NCBI GenBank assembly: GCA_964017065.1
Contig: OZ024785.1
Coordinates: forward strand, 15,322,102-15,386,101
Length of the DNA stretch: 64,000 nucleotides
Direction: 5' to 3'
From: Haliclona indistincta
Lineage: Eukaryota; Porifera; Demospongiae; Haplosclerida; Chalinidae
Below the pieces are notes generated by a model, which was given only the letters and a program-made list of their open reading frames with translations, did not search any database and was not told the origin of the DNA. Below, piece after piece: positions 57,501 to 64,000 of the stretch. The position numbers were made by a program, and so were the translations under genes. Within the stretch, counting starts at the first letter, position 1. Each line of letters opens with the position of its first letter.

Positions 57501-60500
57501 AAGCTCCTTTGGCTGTTTAATGTGGTTTGAGATCTGTCATGTGCCTCGGTACAGACTTACTCGTTCTTTCTCCTCTATCTCTCTTCTCATCTTCTTTATT
57601 CATTGGAACACAGGCCTCGTTTGAAAGGTTAAAGATCCTCACCAGCACATGATGAGCTGACAGAGGAGGTGAGGTACTCAACAGCCACTCAAGTCGGCCC
57701 TGCAGCTGCATGAAGTAGCAAGCTGTTCTCTTCAGACAGATCACCAGATAATCAAAAACTGTAGAAATCAAAAACGATTCACAAAAGGACATACCACAAA
57801 AAATTAGACTCAAAACCAGCTCAAAACATGTATTTTAGTTTGATAGTTTCTAAATTTGATATTAATTTTGATAATCTAGATACCGTAGTTCTTCTTAAAA
57901 TTTTATTTTTCGGCACCTTGTTGCTGAAATGCTTGTAATTACAGCAAGCGCTTTAGTTTCCATCATAGTCGGCCAACAGTCTGACACAAAATGATAAAGA
58001 CCCATTCCCAAACAGAAATTGCTAACATACAGTGGATGGCTACTCAGCTCTATGCTCTTCTAACTAAATTAATGTTGTGCTATGAAACTGTTATCTGACT
58101 ATTGACTCCCTAATGGGCTAGTTCGCGAGACCATGCCGTACTCGAAACTAGTAATTTTTGTAGCAAAAAAGGGGCTAAAATCCGCCAGCATTTTCTACAG
58201 CATACAAGTGAGCATATCATGTAAAAATAGAAGTGATGCACAACTGTATTGCTCTTTGCATTGCAGCAGCTGTCCAGGATAACGGTCAGTAAGTTTAGGC
58301 ACTATTTTTCTACTGTTTTAGATGTCCTGGACAGCTGCTGTAATGCAAAGTACAACACAGTTGTTCATCACTTTTACTTTTACACAATATGCTCACTTGT
58401 ATGCCGCTGTAGAAAACGTGCTTACAGTTTTGCCCCATCTCTCATGGTCTCTGCGTGGGCGGTGTGTTTTGGATAAGTAGTCCAGCTATCTAGGGGGAAT
58501 TCCCTTACACGTGAGAGGAGCACAGTAAATCATGGCGCACAAGATTCTTCCTCGTTCCGTCTTCCACATTTCTATTTTTCTACTTTCGACGACTGCCCTG
58601 TACTTGACGGTACGAGCCACTGAAGCCGACTCTACGTCTGTGGACGAAACTAGTCGCAGTGAAAATTGCACGACGTGGTCAAGCAAACGAGCATGTTTTA
58701 CCTTCAAGGTGGATGATGTGGAGCAGGCTACTGCCTCGCTCTCGCCGGCCAATGACTGGGAGAAACTTATCGCCGATATGTGTGGCGTACTGAAACTGGA
58801 GGGCTTCTCTGGGCCCATGCCTGACTGGACACCGATCGATAGGAGAGGATCAAACGCGTTCATCGAGGCGATCAACACAGCATACGACAAACACTACCCG
58901 CTCGTACTCTCTCCCGATGCTGTGTGGCTGCTGATAGCTCAGGGCTTCGCTCGCCATTTCAACGAGAATGCTGAAAAGCTACGCAACCTTTTCGTAGAAC
59001 ACGAGGGAAAGAAGACACTGAAAGTGAGAAGAGACGATTTTGTGAAAGGTTCTTTGGATATAAACGCCTGGCCAGAGGTGTTTGGAGAATTTTCTGAGCA
59101 AATACGCAATAATACAGGACCCAAACTGCACGACCTGCTTTCTCCGACATTTACCACCACAGGTCGAGTGGAAAAAGCAGCGGCTGACGTGGTACTGATG
59201 GACACCATGAAGAAGTACTTTGAATATGTGTTGTTGACAATGTGTGGTATACCAGAGATCACACTAGAGGGTACACTCGAGGACTGGAAGCAGTTGCGTG
59301 ACAGAGCTGTGGCCTTGGCTGAGTTTGATTTAGAATGGTGGATCACAGAGCTGACACCAGTGCTTGATCAATTTGTTGCAGCAGCTAGTGGCAAACCTGA
59401 TCGAAAGTTCTGGTCCAAAATGTACAAAGAAGCACATGGATCTGGTGGACCCTTCATACGCGGCTGGATCATAACCTTCTTCCCTTATCTTATCAGAAAT
59501 AATGGAGTAGCTTACAGAAATCCTCATCTAACTACTTGGAGTCAAAAAGAAATATTTGGAGGTGTCCAAACAAGCGACCTTGCCATAGGAGTTAGTAAAG
59601 TGCCCTTTATCTGGGAGTATTACGATAAAGAAATTCCGATGCACTTCTACGCAGGATTCATGGGAATAGCACAGCATCAAACCAGTCTAGCTATACAGCC
59701 ACTGATAGGCTGGGCTGTAGCTGATGATAAGCCGGAAGAACTGGTGACAAGGAAGAACTTCCTAAAAGACATGTTAGTTCAGTTTGAGGAGGACTGAAGA
59801 AAGAGGACTGAACCAAGACCCGCCACCATGAGAAACATGTACAGTATACATAATAATTAACCCTTTGACTTATTATTATTTTACAGCTGCTAGCTGCCTA
59901 CTTGCATCACTGTTAGCTCGGGATAGTGGGGTCTGCAATAAAAATAAATAATTGTATCGGTGATTAAAAATTTGATACAAAATTGTGTATTTTTGTATGA
60001 GCATTTGCAAATTGTTCACAAGTTAGACGTACCCTCAACTGCTATTCTTGCTGAGCCCCAGTCTCTGTCCTTCCTCAGTAACGGAGTCAGCTGTCTGATG
60101 GTGACCGCTCTCGTACCAAAAGAGAACTCAGTTGCGTAATACCTATACATGATGGGACGAGTGAGTGAGAAAGTGAGTGTGTGTGTGAGTAGTAAATCAG
60201 TGCTACGAGTCTAAAGTATTGATATCAGAATCTAAGAAAAAAATTAATGTTTAGCGCAGCAGAACTTGTTGTCATAGTGACATAACTAAAAACCATGAAT
60301 GCAACATCATCATGCTGTTATTGGCACAGGCAGATAATTTTACAATAATATTTGCTGGTACCGGTATAGATCCGTGTCTATAAGTGACATGACCAATAAT
60401 AATACTAGCGGTACAAACAGTTATTAGTGCTCAAAGCTAAACCACATTTAATATTTCTGTGTTGTTTGATGCGGTGTTCCGCACTAACTTGAGCAATCCT

Positions 60501-63500
60501 ATCCACAGTTCACCGAGTGACTGTGTGTTCTTGGTCGTCCATTGCCTAGCGAGGCTGCTCAATTGATCCATACTAATATCAGGTTGTGATGGCGTGGTCT
60601 TGTCACCACTCTCTCCTTCCTCTTTAGCTTCACTCACTTCAGCTTTGTTCGCCTCAGCTGCCAACTGGACCACAAAGGACAAATGATGAATTTGACACAA
60701 CCAAAACAAGACATGAGTATTGTGAACAGAACTGTAACTAGCAGACAAAGGTTTAACACCAAGAGTGCATTTTGTGCCTCTGCATCAAGTGTTGGACTCT
60801 TCAAGCCTTGCTGGAGTAATAGGAGGCTGCTAATCCAGTGAGTGTCTACATATGAGTCTTTTAAAACCAAACTATACAGTGCACACAACATATTATTTCA
60901 TTTTTGTCCGTTGAGATGTTCAGGATAATAGGTTCCTACTGTGGTACATAATAATGAGTCGTTATCATACCTCGTGTAGTACTGGTAGGACATGGACGTG
61001 TTGTAGATAGTGTAGCACCATCATGACAAAGATATGAGGGGCATAGTGACCGTGAGACTGCAGGTCTAGTTTGTGTACCTAGAGGGAGGAGAGGGAGGGA
61101 GGGAGGGAGAGGGGATGGGAGAGGAGGTGAGCGAAGGGGAGGAGGGAGGGGAGGGAAGGGGAGGGGAGGAGGGAGGGGAGGAGAGAGGGAGAGAGGTAGA
61201 GAGGGAGAAAGGGAGGAAGAGAGGGAGAGAGGAAAGGATGAAGAGAGGGAGAGAGAGAGAGAGGAGGGAGAGAGAGATAGATGAACAATAAAGCAAGATG
61301 ACTGTCTCCGTCTATACCTTAGCCCAGTATTTGAATGCTACTCCCAGTTTTACAGCTCTTGGATCAAGACCACCATACAGGTTTAAGATTGATGCCAGCT
61401 CAATCGGCTGAGAGAGAAAGGGAGAGAAAACAAATTAAAAAAACTGATAGCTTCATGCAGGCTTACTTTTGCAGTTGCTGCTCTGAGCTCACACACAAGT
61501 CCGCTACAGAAGAGATTGATATGCATTACAAAAAGGTGGATTGAGCTACCTTGGATGATGCTTGAAGATGATCTGGGGCACTCTTAGAGCAGAGTAGAAG
61601 TCATCTTTGACTTCATAAAAAGGCCCAGCTATGTTACGTGGAGAGAGGAGGAAAGAAAGAAGAGGAAGAAGAGAGAGAGGAGATGGGAAAAGAGAGGAGA
61701 TGGGGAGTAACCATCCCAAGTGGTTGATATATCTTACCGTCTTGTTGCAGCGCAGCCAAACATGTTTTCATGACACTTGGAATACGTTTCTACAAAACGA
61801 GTGTCAAAGACTACTTCAATCTTTAATCTGAAACACTGTATTACCTGATTGGTTTCAGGGTCTCCGATATTGAGGTCCAGATTGACATTGCTTGAATCCA
61901 GAACATACTGAGTTACAGATGATCCAAACAGCCGCACACTTACATCTGAAATAGAGAACAAACAATATTAATATTTTTGGAATACATCGGACGCTATTAT
62001 TTTTAAGTGGTTAAAGTGTCAGCTTTCTGCTTTCTTCATCAAAAAAGTACAGCAGTATCATTATACAACAATCCAGTACCAAAATCCAGTGTCACGTGTG
62101 ACAAATGGTCAGCACAATCAGAGGTTGAGATTGTACCAAATAAAACATTATTCGATGCGTCATGATCTCGTAACCTACTCACCTGGTAGAGCCCTTTTCA
62201 CTATCTTGTCCAGTTCCATCGCTATCGATCGTCTCACAATAACCTGGTCACTGACCACGGCTGAATGACGGTGATATATATCCTCCACTAGCCTCGAGCT
62301 AGCATCACACTGAGCTTGAGTCAATTTAGGTGATTGATGAAGAAAACCCTCAACATATGCCTCCTGTGAAAGAGAGAATGAAAAATTTGTACAAACAAAA
62401 AATAACACAAGTTTTACTTTTCGGTTCATTTTTTGCTCTCAACATTCAAACTGTGATTAACTATACAAAAATAATCTACATTCAGTGCTCATATCTGAAT
62501 TTTTGGGAAATTGATGGAAAGCTGCTTATTGTACATAAAGACAGCTTTCACAAAAAAAATGCACCATTGGTGAGGGTTATGCCTCGGTGGATGTTCAAAT
62601 TTGAGCATGTACAGCAAGTCATAATAATAATCATTATGATATTATTATCATTAAAAATCACACAATACAGCAATCACAAGGAGTATAATAGTTATGCAAT
62701 CAGAAGCCAATCAGTGCTGACCACTAATTCAACTGGGCGTGTCTACAATGTTCAGTACAGCTCGTGCATACTGAACACGAGCGAGATAGCTTCCATAGCT
62801 TGCTTACACAATTTCTCTGGACCTGCGCTGCTATCCTGTCTAACTTATCAGCTTCTAGGTAGTCAACTGTGGATAGATTTGCCTTTGAAGAACTCCAGAT
62901 TGCCAGCAACAGCCGGCATGATCAATCGCGAGTGAGCAAATTGCGCCATAACTCACGAACTAAGCTTTGTATAAAGTTTTCAGAAAGCGAGATAATACCG
63001 TGTTTTACTTGCATTGCTAGTTTTAGAGCTTAACTTTCAGCGCGCGCTACAAAACCGAACCAGGTGATGCTGTAACTCACAAACAGAGCCTTATAACCAA
63101 AATCCTTACAATTCATTTTCAAGCAAATATCGACTTTAGCTTGTGTTTCACGTTTCAGCGCTTAGTTTTCAGCGAGCGACGAGAAATCCTGCCGACAGAC
63201 AGACAGATACATACATACACACACAAACAGACTACCGTATGCCCCGTGGCTCAGCCCACCGAGGCATAAAAACATTATTAGCATTGAGAAAACACAAATT
63301 CCTTTAAATCAAATATTACTCATTGTCAACTAGATATGATGTTGTTGAACACACCTCGATCCTCTTAGAGTGCATGTCGAGAGCAACGTGTTTGTTCACA
63401 GCTGCTAAATCGTTGAAAAGTTTATTCCGACACACTCCACAGCTGAACGTGTATTCTGTTGCTTCACTCGACGACTACATAGAAAAATACATAGATCACC

Positions 63501-63796
63501 ACTCTTACAGGATCTTAGCTAATATAAGAGAGTTGTTGTTTAACAGAATTCTTGTGCAGTAAGGAAGATAAAGACTATTATTCCATCAGGGCTCTATCTA
63601 TTCTATGTTCGCCTTTGTTGCTGACCTTTTCTTTGTCGCTGACCTTTGCACGAATCGGACAGACAGATATCCCATCAGCCAGTAACCTGTCCACATCAAG
63701 AGCATCGGGCACTATAGACTGATTGTCCTTCTTCTTTGAAGGTCTCTCTGCAGCAACCTGCTGCTCATCTCTTTCCGCCATACTTGTCTCAGTCCC
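54506..63796 (-). CDS. TUT4/TUT7-like uridylyltransferase, copy 2 (first exon beyond window)
   Basis: Exons 2-23 of the copy-1 model recur at +31,762 (exon 2 at 63,626-63,796, last exon at 54,506-54,646), with the same splice sites and the same early C-terminal stop. Exon 1 would lie at about 64,053-64,121, outside the window, so whether this copy keeps its start cannot be seen. Confidence 0.82.
55448..56037. mobile_element. CAGGAGCGC MITE, copy 2
   Basis: Duplicate of 23,686-24,275 in the corresponding intron, with tttgtgc flanks. Confidence 0.85.
56723..56789 (+). repeat. 23-bp tandem repeat, second copy
   Basis: Three units as at 24,961-25,027. Unit number is unchanged between the copies, although such arrays usually vary. 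Confidence 0.9.
58187..58422. mobile_element. Small palindromic MITE, second copy
   Basis: Duplicate of 26,425-26,660, again about 110 bp before a DUF4419 start. Confidence 0.75.
58532..59797 (+). CDS. DUF4419 domain protein, copy 2
   Basis: The predicted protein is identical to the one at 26,770-28,035 over all 421 residues, and the gene is again antisense inside the TUT-like intron. Poly(A) signal AATAAA at 59,937-59,942. Confidence 0.88.
   Translation: MAHKILPRSVFHISIFLLSTTALYLTVRATEADSTSVDETSRSENCTTWSSKRACFTFKVDDVEQATASLSPANDWEKLIADMCGVLKLEGFSGPMPDWTPIDRRGSNAFIEAINTAYDKHYPLVLSPDAVWLLIAQGFARHFNENAEKLRNLFVEHEGKKTLKVRRDDFVKGSLDINAWPEVFGEFSEQIRNNTGPKLHDLLSPTFTTTGRVEKAAADVVLMDTMKKYFEYVLLTMCGIPEITLEGTLEDWKQLRDRAVALAEFDLEWWITELTPVLDQFVAAASGKPDRKFWSKMYKEAHGSGGPFIRGWIITFFPYLIRNNGVAYRNPHLTTWSQKEIFGGVQTSDLAIGVSKVPFIWEYYDKEIPMHFYAGFMGIAQHQTSLAIQPLIGWAVADDKPEELVTRKNFLKDMLVQFEED
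61083..61281 (+). repeat. Polypurine tract, second copy
   Basis: Duplicate of 29,321-29,519, with no visible length change despite being a low-complexity sequence. Confidence 0.9.
62578..63268. mobile_element. Repeat G, third copy (duplicate of copy 1)
   Basis: Duplicate of 30,816-31,506. Confidence 0.75.
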
Positions 63797-64000
63797 CTGC
63801 AGTCAATCATTGAAATAATTAATTTTGTGCATGCGCTAAAATTTTCATTCCTATTCAAGACTAAATACATTCCAAACCCGTGCAGCAGTTCTTATTGAGT
63901 GGTCCAGCTAAGCATGTAATGTCTAATGAGCTATCAGCTGATTGACAAAATGGAAGCCACATAGCAACACGTGCTCACTCGCGATTCACACGCACGAGGT

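Noticed and set aside
1..64000. tRNA, rRNA and snRNA genes
   Set aside because: No cloverleaf with A/B boxes or rRNA-like stretch was recognised by eye; a covariance-model scan was not possible here, so small RNA genes could be missed.

Overview
The window is eukaryotic, AT-rich and crowded with transposon remnants. Genes carry GT..AG introns. The gene set (metabotropic-glutamate-like class C receptor, TUT4/TUT7-type uridylyltransferase, ROC-like NTPase with a Death domain, DUF4419 protein, cAMP-receptor/GPR157-like 7TM receptor) together with many palindromic MITEs suggests an early-branching animal, most likely a demosponge. This taxonomic call is inference; no species was searched.

Layout. 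1-1,640 is a decayed DIRS-like (tyrosine recombinase) retroelement. 1,640-8,925 is almost entirely repeats: a Mutator-like MITE with a perfect 9-bp target duplication, palindromic MITEs, a tandem dimer, and one transposon nested in another. 8,926-11,579 is a large terminal exon of a P-loop/ROC-like NTPase with a C-terminal Death domain. 12,543-14,830 is a DDE (IS3EU-like) transposon with a broken transposase. 14,942-19,605 is nested repeats. 20,100-21,248 (minus) is a 7TM receptor gene interrupted by one in-frame TAG. 22,744-32,359 (minus) is a 23-exon TUT4/TUT7-like gene that I reconstructed exon by exon. An intronless DUF4419 gene (26,770-28,035, plus) lies inside one of its introns. 32,405-36,750 is repeats. 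36,758-39,487 (minus) is an intronless mGluR-like receptor. 39,984-44,203 is repeats, ending in a 1.3-kb palindrome.

The dominant structural fact is a duplication. 12,543-32,238 recurs as 44,293-64,000, where the window ends, in the same orientation at a constant offset of 31,762 once past the left end of the transposon. Every open frame I compared in the two copies is identical. The junction lies inside the transposon. The second transposon copy has matching 6-bp flanks (CATCGT). The first has the same right flank but an unrelated left flank. Either a recent transposon-mediated duplication or an assembly error would explain this.

The genes are not an operon or pathway. The TUT-like gene would act in cytoplasmic RNA 3'-uridylation, the two receptors at the cell surface, and the ROC-Death protein in intracellular signalling. 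Much of the sequence shows decay: a nonsense codon in the 7TM gene, a frameshifted transposase, a TUT-like protein that stops before the end of its catalytic module, and many transposons nested in introns. No tRNA, rRNA or CRISPR array was recognised.
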